47,179 nucleotides of DNA from positions 1 to 47,179 of the forward strand of contig NZ_JAAQRO010000005.1 of assembly GCF_012070565.1 (NCBI RefSeq). Direction: 5' to 3'. Position numbers and translations under genes: made by a program. The notes beneath the pieces are model-generated. The model made no database searches. It was given only the letters and a program-made list of their open reading frames with translations, and was not told where the DNA came from. This document shows, piece by piece, positions 9,499 to 17,944 of this stretch. The DNA is from Anaerosporobacter faecicola. Its GTDB lineage: Bacteria; Bacillota; Clostridia; Lachnospirales; Lachnospiraceae. The stretch's first letter is position 1. Each line of letters opens with the position of its first letter.

Positions 9499-10443
9499 TT
9501 ATAAAACCCGTTGAAATAGATGTAATCTCATATCTTTTATTGGTATTTTTATTCCATTATTGCAATCAATGGTGACTGTTGACGTTTTTCCTTCTGCCAC
9601 CCATTCAAGTAACAGATCCCCTGGTCGTATATATTCCACATCATCAAGTGCTATCCAAAGATCACTTTGGACTGGAATCATCTCCTCTTGGTTAAGTTCT
9701 AATACCAGATACTCTGCTTGTTGATTGTTTTCTTCTGTTGTAAGCTTTGTAATAATTTGTTTTTCTGTATTTGTAGTCTTCCTAATCTTTACTAGAAGAT
9801 TGAAGTCATTCTTTTTCACACTTTTTTCCGCGTTATTTTCTAAACCAAGCTCCGAACCATAATCCAAGTCACTCGTTGCTTCCCCAGAAACTGTCCAGAC
9901 AAATCGTTTTATTCCTTTCTCATCAAGAACCTGATACACCAATTGTTTCCCTGTACTTCTTACTAGTTCCCATACTTCCTTTTCTAGTTCAATGCTTTTC
10001 CATTCCACACTTGCACTATTCCAGATTACATCAGAAAGAGTAAGGGAGACGATCAGCGCATCTACTCCGTTGTATTTTAGATATGTTGTAATCACAGAAG
10101 TGGGCGATTCCACATAAATCTGTGGCTTTGCTTTTGATTCTATGCTTTTTGCTTCATTTAATATCTTTTTATCATTTATCTGCATATTCAATGTTACACG
10201 ATGCTTCCCAATCGCATCCTCTTCTGTTGTAATACTTGTGCCCGGATATATAGTAAAACGTGATAGAATCACTTGATCCTTCCCATCCTTTACAACAACT
10301 GTATCCATCTTCTCTTTGGTAATCACTTGTTGTTTCGTTTGATTCGTCATCTCTGCCTTTGTTTCTCTCCCCACGTCAGTTATTCCACTCATACACAACA
10401 TACAACATCCCATTAATACCACACAATGCCTAATCATTCTCAA
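9499..10443 (-). CDS. Exported protein of unknown function
   Basis: I do not recognise this protein of about 314 aa. It starts with a short positive segment and a hydrophobic Cys/Met-rich stretch (within the first 25 residues) that looks like a signal peptide or N-terminal anchor. The rest is hydrophilic and beta-rich, with many Thr, Val and Lys residues. I prefer the TTG at 10443 because an AAGGAGAG site sits nine bases upstream; an ATG follows at 10437, and a longer GTG frame reaches 10494 with no ribosome site. It lies between the MATE exporter and dnaE. No catalytic motif is visible; it may be a cell-surface or sensor-type domain. Confidence 0.6.
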   Translation of the reverse strand: MRMIRHCVVLMGCCMLCMSGITDVGRETKAEMTNQTKQQVITKEKMDTVVVKDGKDQVILSRFTIYPGTSITTEEDAIGKHRVTLNMQINDKKILNEAKSIESKAKPQIYVESPTSVITTYLKYNGVDALIVSLTLSDVIWNSASVEWKSIELEKEVWELVRSTGKQLVYQVLDEKGIKRFVWTVSGEATSDLDYGSELGLENNAEKSVKKNDFNLLVKIRKTTNTEKQIITKLTTEENNQQAEYLVLELNQEEMIPVQSDLWIALDDVEYIRPGDLLLEWVAEGKTSTVTIDCNNGIKIPIKDMRLHLFQRVL

Positions 10444-10581
10444 TTTATTCGACTCTCCTTTTCTTCGATATGCTTCCAATTGCTGGAGTAACACATCTAT
10501 CTCTTTCTATTTTCCAACGTATCATCACAATAGCGTCGAGTCAAATGAGAGTGCATTATGAAGGGTATTAAGTTTTTTTGT

Positions 10582-11925
10582 TTATGGTTCCAGACTCTGC
10601 AACCACCATTTTTTGTGAAAGATGACAAGGGCTATTGCAAAACGTACACACTCTTCCAAAGACAAGATAAAGTAGACATAAGGAATGGACAATTTCCAAA
10701 CAAAAGCTGCTAACAACCCCAAAGGAACTCCAAAGATCCACGTACCAATCAAGTCCACGATCATAACATAGTTCGTTTTACCACCACTTCGAATGATTCC
10801 TCCTGCCAAAATCATATTTGCCACCTTAAATGGAGCAATTATTGCATAAGCAATCAAAATCTGATTTGTTAATTGTTTTACGGATGCCTCTACCTCATAA
10901 AGCGTTATGTAATAAGACTTTGTCAATATAATAATTATAGACAGAAGGAAGGAACCCACAAATCCATAGTAAATTAATTTCTTAGAAGCCCAATATGCTT
11001 CTTCATATTCCTTGTTTCCCAATTTCTTTCCTACGATCACTCCTGCTGCTTGTGCAATACCACACAAAGCTCCAATCATAATTCCCTGAATGGGATTAAT
11101 GAGGTTCATTGCAGCGCAGCTTTCTGTACCTAGATTTCCGTATATTCCAGCATATACATTTTCCCCAAGACTCCACATAAATTCACACACTAATATAGGA
11201 AGCAGCATCCCCACATATTGATTCCAGTGAAAAGCAGTATGTTCCTTACCCTCTACTTCTTCCCCATCGATGTTTTTCTTATACTTAAGGAACAGTATGA
11301 ACATGATGAAGAAATTAGCAAATTGGGATATGACCGTGGCAATCGCAGCACCTTCTGCCTTCATTTGAGGGAATCCCCATTTTCCAAAGATAAGAACATA
11401 ATTCAGTCCTGTATTCAATAGAGCGGCAACAATACTTGCATACAAAGGGAGCGTTGCTTTTTCCATGCAACGAAACATAGTTGATAACATGGTTGCTCCT
11501 GCAGCAGGTAGGAAAGTAATTGCTAAGATTCGTAGATACTTTGATGCCATACTTCTTGTAAGTGCATCTTTTGTGTACACTCCCATTATCTGATCTGGAA
11601 GCAAGATACATAACAGGGTAAAGATAACAGCCAACACAATTGATACAATTATATTAACGTGAAAGCTTCTTCGTACCTCTTGTTTATTCTTCTGCCCAAT
11701 GTATTGAGCAATCATAATTCCTGCTACGGTACCTATGGCAGAAACCATTACGGAAAAGATTGATGAAAACTTACCAGCCAGCCCTACCCCCGCAATACTG
11801 ACACTCCCAAGTTTACCAATCATGATTTGGTCAACAATACTAAATGAAGCTTGCAGCATGGACTGTAGCGCAACAGGGATTGCCAAACTGCAAACCATTT
11901 GAAAAAAAGTATTTTTTCGCTTCAT
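10582..11925 (-). CDS. MATE family multidrug/toxin exporter
   Basis: A 447-aa polytopic membrane protein with about 12 hydrophobic segments and the two-fold symmetry of MATE transporters. Typical features are PVALQSMLQ in helix 1 and the DQIMIGKLG segment after it. These proteins export cationic compounds using Na+ or H+ gradients. The start at 11925 has AAAGGAGG at good spacing; a longer frame to 11988 has none. It lies downstream of a LacI regulator gene on the same strand, but a probable terminator separates them. Substrate unknown. Confidence 0.92.
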   Translation of the reverse strand: MKRKNTFFQMVCSLAIPVALQSMLQASFSIVDQIMIGKLGSVSIAGVGLAGKFSSIFSVMVSAIGTVAGIMIAQYIGQKNKQEVRRSFHVNIIVSIVLAVIFTLLCILLPDQIMGVYTKDALTRSMASKYLRILAITFLPAAGATMLSTMFRCMEKATLPLYASIVAALLNTGLNYVLIFGKWGFPQMKAEGAAIATVISQFANFFIMFILFLKYKKNIDGEEVEGKEHTAFHWNQYVGMLLPILVCEFMWSLGENVYAGIYGNLGTESCAAMNLINPIQGIMIGALCGIAQAAGVIVGKKLGNKEYEEAYWASKKLIYYGFVGSFLLSIIIILTKSYYITLYEVEASVKQLTNQILIAYAIIAPFKVANMILAGGIIRSGGKTNYVMIVDLIGTWIFGVPLGLLAAFVWKLSIPYVYFILSLEECVRFAIALVIFHKKWWLQSLEP

Positions 11926-12011
11926 TATAAATAATCCTCCTTTGCTTCTTCTCAGTTTTATTGTAATGCTATCCCCTGCATTCCTCAAAGGTTAAACGCA
12001 TAACCACAAAC

Positions 12012-12063
12012 AAAAAAAGTAAGGAGAATTTGTAGATTATATACAAATAGCCCTGTATCTCCT
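12012..12063 (-). terminator. Probable terminator after the LacI-type gene
   Basis: A 6-bp stem (12022-12027 with 12058-12063) with further internal pairing is followed on the minus strand by ACT and seven T. It lies about 70 bp after the stop codon of the LacI-type gene. The long apical region makes it less certain. Confidence 0.5.
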
Positions 12064-12129
12064 ATTGGCGTAGATATATATCATACTCCAATCCTTAATA
12101 CAGAGCCATAATTATTTCGTGTGCTCCCC

Positions 12130-13125
12130 TCAGCAAGAGCTTTCACGTTCGATCAAAGAAACAGAGAGTCGAATTACTGTCTCCGTCTGCTTGCTTTCCT
12201 TTAATTCCTGTAATTTTTTTATTGCAATCTTTGCACGTTGGCTTACGTCCTGTCGAACGGATGTTACCGTTGGAGAAACAAGCTCACACATAGGTGTATC
12301 ATCAAATCCCACAACGGAGATCTCATTCGGAACTTCAATTCCCTGTTCCTGAAGAAAATGAATTAACTCAATGGCATAATAATCCGAAACGGCAAAGATA
12401 GCTGTATAACTACGGATTTTTTCTATTTGTTCTATATAAAATGTTTTTCGCTTCTCCTTTTCCATAGGAATCAGCATAAAATCAGCACCAGTACCAAATC
12501 CCTCTCGAAATCCATCGTAACGTTCTTTATCAACACAGATTTGATTATCGGAAATACACAACACATTCTGATGCCCCTTTTGTTTCAGATAATTTCCAAC
12601 CTGTCTCCCACCATCATAATTATCAATGGTGATATTATAGATTCGTTCCGCATGATCACAATAGCCATCATATACGACAAAAGGAATGTGCATACGATTT
12701 CTTAAGTACATATAATCTTGATCACAAAAACCAATCAAAACCAGCCCCGCCATATTCCACATTGAAGCGAATTTGATAATATCCTCTGGCACCGTCGTCT
12801 TTTTCAGCATCATAAATTGCCCACTTTTTTCAATTTCTGTAGATAGATGATTCAATGAAGTCGCAATAAATACATCTTCCAGCGTTCGTCCTTCATACTT
12901 TATATGGTCATTTACCACGACACCTATAATCTTTGAATCATTCTGCGCCAGAAGAATCCCCGCCATACTTGGTATATACTGGCGATCTTCCAATAATTTT
13001 TCTACACGTTTTATCGTTTCTTCCGAAACCTTTTTTGTCTTTCCATGTAATACATTTGACACGGTAGCCGTACTTAATCCTAATTCCTCCGCTATATCCC
13101 GAATTCGTACCCGTTCTTCGTCCAT
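12130..13125 (-). CDS. LacI/GalR family transcriptional regulator
   Basis: A 331-aa repressor-type protein. The N terminus is a LacI helix-turn-helix with hinge (IRDIAEELGLSTATVSNVLH, residues about 8-27). A periplasmic-binding-like effector domain follows, with the typical ending VVGFDDTPMCELVSPTVTSV. I start at ATG 13125, six bases after AAGAGGTG; an in-frame GTG at 13134 overlaps that site. The effector is probably a sugar or nucleoside, but no sugar operon is adjacent, so the target is unknown. Neighbours are a MATE exporter downstream and an AraC-type regulator upstream. Confidence 0.92.
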   Translation of the reverse strand: MDEERVRIRDIAEELGLSTATVSNVLHGKTKKVSEETIKRVEKLLEDRQYIPSMAGILLAQNDSKIIGVVVNDHIKYEGRTLEDVFIATSLNHLSTEIEKSGQFMMLKKTTVPEDIIKFASMWNMAGLVLIGFCDQDYMYLRNRMHIPFVVYDGYCDHAERIYNITIDNYDGGRQVGNYLKQKGHQNVLCISDNQICVDKERYDGFREGFGTGADFMLIPMEKEKRKTFYIEQIEKIRSYTAIFAVSDYYAIELIHFLQEQGIEVPNEISVVGFDDTPMCELVSPTVTSVRQDVSQRAKIAIKKLQELKESKQTETVIRLSVSLIERESSC

Positions 13126-13184
13126 TTGGTTCACCTCTTACTTGATACACCCCACTAGCATTATTATTTGCTTGTTGTACTCGT

Positions 13185-14120
13185 TTATTGTATCTTCTTT
13201 ATCGGTACCCACATACGGAATCCATCTGGAAAGCCACCTTCCTGAAACCATCTTTCAGAAAAGATATGCTCTTCATAAAAGATTCCTTGTTCATAATCAA
13301 AATCATACCCCTTCATATTCTTCATGAACTCCATAAATGCTTCGGAAGCTTTCATCATACTCCTTGCCATATCTAGATTTCCATATTCGTCGTATTGGTT
13401 CAGTAACACTTCATTTACCAAAAACAGTCCATTTGGGGCATCTTCAACCTTTTTCCCACAATATGTATCCTGTTGTCCTTCCTCTCCAAGAAGAACCATC
13501 ATCGCACTGTATGGGTGACTTACATGTTCCTCTGCATTTTCATGTTCTTTCCCATCCGGATGGTGCCCTTTTGGTGCAAGTCCCAGGTATCGTCTCCCCA
13601 CTCGATCGGTTACATTCTCTCTACACCACTCGCTCATAAGTTTCCAAGCTTCGGTCTCTGGCTCCATACAATCCACATCAAAACGAATAACTTTTTCTCC
13701 GTAATGCTCTTCAATCCTTACGATTGTCTTATCGTTCATACTCATCTTACCCTCCTTCATAACCATTTCAAATTGAATTCTAGGGAAATGTACTTGGGTT
13801 TTTCTCTTACGAATTTCACTTGGTGTCTGGTTCGTAAAACTTCTGATTGCTCTAGTAAATGAAGCTGCAGAATCATAGCCATATTTCATTGCAATGGTAA
13901 TGACTTGATCTGTGGTTTCTACAAGATCCATTATCGCACACTGTAATCTTCGTTTTCGTATGTACTCAGATATGGTCATATCCGTCATTACTAGGAACAT
14001 ACGTTGAAAGCTTGACTTTTCTAAGCAAGCTATTTTACTTATGATATCGTAATCTATATCCCCAGTCAAATGCTCTTCTACGTATTGAATGGCATCATTC
14101 ATTTTCTCTAAATATCCCAA
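13185..14120 (-). CDS. AraC family regulator with GyrI-like effector domain
   Basis: About 311 aa in two domains. Residues 1-105 form an AraC-type double helix-turn-helix (SFQRMFLVMTDMTISEYIRK, then a second HTH with YGYDSAASFTRAIRSF). Residues about 130-311 resemble the GyrI-like small-molecule domain of the SoxS/Rob/BmrR group. The DNA-binding domain is at the N terminus, as in Rob. I prefer the TTG at 14120, nine bases after GAGGAG, because it yields the family start (xGYLEKMNDAI); the ATG at 14129 lies directly against the ribosome site. With the MATE exporter nearby, a drug-response role is possible but only inferred. Confidence 0.87.
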   Translation of the reverse strand: MGYLEKMNDAIQYVEEHLTGDIDYDIISKIACLEKSSFQRMFLVMTDMTISEYIRKRRLQCAIMDLVETTDQVITIAMKYGYDSAASFTRAIRSFTNQTPSEIRKRKTQVHFPRIQFEMVMKEGKMSMNDKTIVRIEEHYGEKVIRFDVDCMEPETEAWKLMSEWCRENVTDRVGRRYLGLAPKGHHPDGKEHENAEEHVSHPYSAMMVLLGEEGQQDTYCGKKVEDAPNGLFLVNEVLLNQYDEYGNLDMARSMMKASEAFMEFMKNMKGYDFDYEQGIFYEEHIFSERWFQEGGFPDGFRMWVPIKKIQ

Positions 14121-14129
14121 GCTTATCAT

Positions 14130-14409
14130 CTCCTCTTATTCATTCTACACGAATATAAAAATGGTTCTTTGCAGGGAACAGATTGTTCTGCATATAATGT
14201 CGGTTTTGGCGAGGGTTGCCGTGCATCTAGCACCCCAACACTTGACATAGAGCCATATAAGAAACACAAAAAGACTGAACATGTATTTGATCCCATACCG
14301 TATTCAAAACGGATTCTCACCATACAATTTCAGCCTTTTTTGTTTTTAATCTTACACAACCCAATTATTATTATAATGAATCGTATTATTTCTTCTTATT
14401 TCTTATTTC
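14130..14409. other. Intergenic region with a possible ISL3-type IS end
   Basis: These 280 bp hold no convincing gene. Around 14240-14252 the plus strand reads TTGACATAGAGCC, which resembles from memory the terminal repeat of ISL3-family elements; no transposase frame is present. It lies exactly between the HPr-like gene and the regulator/exporter stretch. The 70 bp next to the HPr-like stop codon are very AT-rich, without a clear terminator. Confidence 0.3.
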
Positions 14410-14667
14410 TTATTCTTTACTACTTAAATACTTCTCGATATTCTCTATTGCAGCTTCTTCATCTGTACCATTTGCTGAAACAGTAACTGATTCACCAGCT
14501 GCAATTGCAAGGCTCATCATCCCCATGATACTCTTCGCATTAACTTTTTTGTCTTCACTCTCTACATAGATACTACTTTCGTATTGACTAGCCACTTGAA
14601 CAAGTAATGCGATTGGTCTTGCTTCTAAACCTGTTGGAATCTTAATTGTTATTTGCTTTGTAATCAT
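14410..14667 (-). CDS. HPr-like (Crh-type) protein with Glu at position 15
   Basis: An 85-aa HPr fold. In ordinary HPr, His15 in GLHARP receives phosphate from enzyme I; here the motif is GLEARP, so position 15 is Glu. The regulatory Ser46 with its surroundings (KSIMGMMSL) is intact. The protein should therefore be a substrate for HPr kinase (hprK at 19164) but cannot carry PTS phosphate, like Bacillus Crh, which has Gln at this place. Gene order supports this: crh also follows whiA in Bacillus. The start overlaps the whiA stop by 4 bp with an AAGGAGG site. A Glu may mimic the charge of phospho-His, which is inference. Confidence 0.9.
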   Translation of the reverse strand: MITKQITIKIPTGLEARPIALLVQVASQYESSIYVESEDKKVNAKSIMGMMSLAIAAGESVTVSANGTDEEAAIENIEKYLSSKE

Positions 14668-15626
14668 AACTTCTCCTCCTTATGTTCCCTTAAGTTATCT
14701 GCAATAATACTTAATTTTCTTAATCTATGATTAACTCCTGATTTACCAATTGGCGTTTCCAGCATAAGACCTAACTCCTTCAATGACGCTTCTGGGTGTT
14801 CTAATCGAAGAACTGCAACTTCTTTTAACCCTTCATCTAAATCACCAAATCCAATTAGCTCCTTGATAAATAGGATATCTTCCGCTTGTTTGCTTGCTGC
14901 TGCTACTGTTTTATTAATGTTGGCAGTTTCGCAGTTTACTTGTCTGTTAATTGAATTTCTCATCTCTTTTAGTATTCGCACATTTTCTAGATTCATTAAG
15001 GCAATATGTGCCTCCATAACATTCAGCACGTCTACAATCTGCGAGCCTTCTTTTACATAAACGATAAAATATCGTTTTCGCTGTACAATTTTCGCATCAA
15101 TTTGAAATACATGAAGCATATCCCGTAATTGTACTGCTTTTGCTCTTGTAGGTAACGCAATTTCAAAATGATACGCTTTACTCGGATCGCTCATGGAACC
15201 TGCCGCAATAAACGCTCCACGAATAAATGCCCGCTTGCAACAGGTATTCTGTACAACAATGTTATCAACAATGGATAGATTCTCTCGGATATCTCCGTCC
15301 TCTGCAATCAAACGAGTTGCACGCAATATCTTCTTTGCAACCTGTGGACTCTTTACAAGAATAATATAAATCAACGATTCACGGTCTTGTTTTTTCCTTC
15401 GTAAGGACACCTCAGGCTTTACCTGAAATGTAGCTATTAATAAATTTTGGAACTTTCTTGCTACCGTAAGATTCTCCGTGTGGATCTTAATACGGTATTC
15501 ATCATTTACGGATATTGTTATCCTGCCACATAAACTGATAATCGCTGCAATTTCTGCGATCTGACAATGTCTAGCAGAAGTAATGTGATTGGACAATTCT
15601 TCTTTTATTTCTTTTGAAAAGGACAT
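14664..15626 (-). CDS. whiA: WhiA sporulation/cell-division regulator homologue
   Basis: A 320-aa protein with the WhiA layout: an N-terminal degenerate LAGLIDADG homing-endonuclease fold (about 1-220; FIRGAFIAAGSMSDPSKAYH is characteristic) and a C-terminal helix-turn-helix (about 235-315; ending LRKLSIIADNLR). In Gram-positive bacteria WhiA binds DNA and affects chromosome segregation and cell division. It starts at ATG 15626 with a GAGGTG site, 11 bp after rapZ, and overlaps the HPr-like gene by 4 bp. In Bacillus the gluconeogenesis factor yvcK sits between rapZ and whiA; it is absent here. Confidence 0.95.
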   Translation of the reverse strand: MSFSKEIKEELSNHITSARHCQIAEIAAIISLCGRITISVNDEYRIKIHTENLTVARKFQNLLIATFQVKPEVSLRRKKQDRESLIYIILVKSPQVAKKILRATRLIAEDGDIRENLSIVDNIVVQNTCCKRAFIRGAFIAAGSMSDPSKAYHFEIALPTRAKAVQLRDMLHVFQIDAKIVQRKRYFIVYVKEGSQIVDVLNVMEAHIALMNLENVRILKEMRNSINRQVNCETANINKTVAAASKQAEDILFIKELIGFGDLDEGLKEVAVLRLEHPEASLKELGLMLETPIGKSGVNHRLRKLSIIADNLREHKEEKL

Positions 15627-15637
15627 TGTTTTTCACC

Positions 15638-16516
15638 TCAGATTTGCTTCTTTTGTAATGCATCTTTTTTAATATCTCTATGTTCCACTTTGTGTCCATA
15701 TTCCAATTTAGACAGTCTCTTGCATAATGCATTGGCAATGGTTACGGAACGATGCTTTCCTCCGGTACAACCAATACCAACTACCAGTTGGTTCTTTCCT
15801 TCTTCAATATAATTAGGAATAAGGAATTCTAACATATCTGATAACTTGTCCAAAAAGGTTATTGCTTTTGGCGACTGCATTACATAGTCATACACCGGTT
15901 GATCATTGCCTGTCTGCGGCTTCAATTCTGCTATATAGTATGGATTCGGAAGGAATCGAACATCAAAGACAAGATCACAGTCTGTAGGGATTCCATACTT
16001 AAATCCAAAGGAAAGAATGGTTATATAGAAGTTCCCGTAATCTCCATTTTGAACAAAGATCTTATCGATCTCACTTTTCAGTTCCCGAATCAATAATTGA
16101 CTGGTATCAATTATAAAATCAGCCTGTTTTTTTAGAAATTGTAAGCGTTCCCGCTCGATTTCTATTCCAGAATCCACCCTACCACTACCTGATAATGGAT
16201 GGTTTCTTCTTGTTTCCTTAAAACGTTTTACCAATACTTCATTTCCAGCATCGAGATAAAGGATTTCATAGCAATAGCCTTTGTTCCTTGCCTCCACCAG
16301 TATTTCATTCAGCCCATCAAGGGATTGTCCACTTCGTATGTCAATTCCCAGAGCGACTTTGTCAATCTGGGAACTTTGTTCATGCGCAAGTTGCGCAAAT
16401 TTTAGTATAAGCTGTATCGGCAGATTATCTACGCAAAAATAACCGATATCTTCTAACATCTTTAAAACAGAGCTTTTTCCTGCTCCCGACATTCCTGTAA
16501 CGATTACAAATCTCAA
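15638..16516 (-). CDS. rapZ: RapZ/YvcJ family nucleotide-binding protein
   Basis: A P-loop protein of about 292 aa with Walker A GMSGAGKS near the start (about residues 8-15) and the C-terminal signature GCTGGKHRSV. In E. coli RapZ is an RNA adaptor controlling glmS sRNA turnover; the Bacillus homologue YvcJ hydrolyses nucleotides and has a less clear role. I start at TTG 16516, seven bases after GGGAGG, which gives the usual N terminus (xRFVIVTGMSG); the longer ATG frame at 16546 runs through that ribosome site. It lies between murB and whiA with short gaps. Confidence 0.94.
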   Translation of the reverse strand: MRFVIVTGMSGAGKSSVLKMLEDIGYFCVDNLPIQLILKFAQLAHEQSSQIDKVALGIDIRSGQSLDGLNEILVEARNKGYCYEILYLDAGNEVLVKRFKETRRNHPLSGSGRVDSGIEIERERLQFLKKQADFIIDTSQLLIRELKSEIDKIFVQNGDYGNFYITILSFGFKYGIPTDCDLVFDVRFLPNPYYIAELKPQTGNDQPVYDYVMQSPKAITFLDKLSDMLEFLIPNYIEEGKNQLVVGIGCTGGKHRSVTIANALCKRLSKLEYGHKVEHRDIKKDALQKKQI

Positions 16517-16555
16517 GATAAAACCTCCCAATACAATTTGCTTCAATCCAGTATA

Positions 16556-17464
16556 CTAGAAGTCCCCAAGAAATCGAACTTCTGGTTCTAACCTTACTTG
16601 ATTCTTCTCATATACGATTCTCTGTACATCTTCAATTAATTGTCTCACTTGTGCTGCCGTTCCATTCCCTACATTCACTACAAAACCACAATGCTTATCA
16701 GATACCATAATATCACCAACACGATATCCTGCTAATCCTGCATCCATAATTAATTTTCCTGCAAAATACCCTTCTGGACGCTTAAATGTACTTCCTGCAC
16801 TTGGATACTCCAATGGCTGTTTATCAGCTCTTCTTTGGTTTAGCTCCTTCATTGTCTCCAAGATTTCTTCTTTCTTACCCGGAGATAATTGGAATGTTGC
16901 TTCTATAGCAACGAAGCCCTCTTTCTGTATAATACTGTTTCGATATCCCAGTTGTAATTCTGACTTATCCAATACCTGAAATTCACCATCTTGACGTAAT
17001 ACAGTTGCCGATATAATATGATCTTTTATCTCATATCCATAAGCACCTGCATTCATCGTTACAGCACCACCTAATGTACCAGGTATTCCTGATTCACCTT
17101 CCAAACCACTCAAACCATATTCTGCGGCTTCCTTTGCAAGACGAGCTAACATAACGCCTGCCTCAGCCGTTATCTGGTTCCCATTTATCTCTATCCTATT
17201 AAAGTTCTTATAAATCTGAATGATTACTCCGCGATATCCCTGATCTCCTACAAGAAGGTTACTACCCTTCCCAATTACATAGAAAGGAACATCACATTCC
17301 TTACAGATCTCAATTACCTGCTTCACCTGTTCTTTATTCGTTGGCGTAACCAAATATGCTGCAGGTCCACCTATTTTGAATGTCGTATGCTTTGCAAGCG
17401 GTTCATTTCGTAGTATATGTTCTTCAGACAAAATGGCCATTAACTTTTGATTTATATCATTCAA
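16556..17464 (-). CDS. murB: UDP-N-acetylenolpyruvoylglucosamine reductase
   Basis: FAD enzyme that reduces UDP-GlcNAc-enolpyruvate to UDP-MurNAc using NADPH, an early cytosolic step of peptidoglycan synthesis. The 302-aa length and lack of the extra E. coli loop fit type II MurB. Motifs: FAD-binding YVIGKGSNLLV (about 61-71), GIPGTLGGAVTMNAGAYG (about 125-142), catalytic Ser in SAGSTFKRP, and the late HCGFVVN. The start is TTG at 17464 with a GAGGT site. rapZ follows after 9 bp. Confidence 0.96.
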   Translation of the reverse strand: MNDINQKLMAILSEEHILRNEPLAKHTTFKIGGPAAYLVTPTNKEQVKQVIEICKECDVPFYVIGKGSNLLVGDQGYRGVIIQIYKNFNRIEINGNQITAEAGVMLARLAKEAAEYGLSGLEGESGIPGTLGGAVTMNAGAYGYEIKDHIISATVLRQDGEFQVLDKSELQLGYRNSIIQKEGFVAIEATFQLSPGKKEEILETMKELNQRRADKQPLEYPSAGSTFKRPEGYFAGKLIMDAGLAGYRVGDIMVSDKHCGFVVNVGNGTAAQVRQLIEDVQRIVYEKNQVRLEPEVRFLGDF

Positions 17465-17944
17465 AATAATACCTCATTACTCATTTTCTATATTAATATA
17501 TGAAGCAACTTCTAATCTTTATAACTAAGAATCTGCTTCATTTCTCTTGTTTTGCTTATTCAATACTAATTTATAATGTCCTAAGTACATTGTTATAATA
17601 CAATACTTAATTCTTTATTTCAACTAAAATTCTATTTTTTTATTCACGATTTAAAAAATTTGGTAATTCTACCATCTTTCTTTTTCATTCCAAGTTCTTA
17701 CTTGTAAATGTACACAATTCTATCCTTTTCTTTAGGCATTACTCCGTAAATTTCACAAGAAATTCATAACATTCTTTTGCTTTAAACGAAACTAAGTGTA
17801 CTTCGTACACTTTCGCGTTAATAACAACTTCAAAGTTTAGAGCCTTATGTACTATACAAGGAAAGTCGGAGGACTTTCCTTGTATAGTACACATGCTGAT
17901 AAGGATACAATTCATCCTTATCAGCATGTTTTTTTCTACGCAAA
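17465..17944. other. 480-bp intergenic region between glcK and murB
   Basis: No convincing gene. It holds an imperfect 12-bp inverted repeat close to murB (17502-17513 with 17528-17539), a small perfect hairpin near 17790-17810, and a 20-bp palindrome plus terminator listed separately (17848-17936). A 62-codon minus-strand frame starting inside the hairpins (17739-17927) looks accidental. Confidence 0.7.
17848..17936 (+). terminator. Perfect 20-bp hairpin followed by a plus-strand terminator
   Basis: The first hairpin is a perfect 20-bp inverted repeat (17848-17867 with 17872-17891) around a GGAG loop. Directly after it comes a second, 16-bp stem (17891-17906 with 17914-17929) with a run of T at 17930-17936. 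The T-run makes this a strong intrinsic terminator for plus-strand transcription, yet the flanking genes are all on the minus strand. On the minus strand neither stem is followed by T. It may mark the 3' end of an unannotated plus-strand RNA. Confidence 0.75.

Noticed and set aside
14126-14323. 65-codon minus-strand frame
   Set aside because: No ribosome site, odd composition, and it crosses the possible IS-end remnant.
17739-17927. 62-codon minus-strand frame
   Set aside because: Starts inside strong hairpins without a ribosome site; the hairpins explain the conservation-like pattern better.
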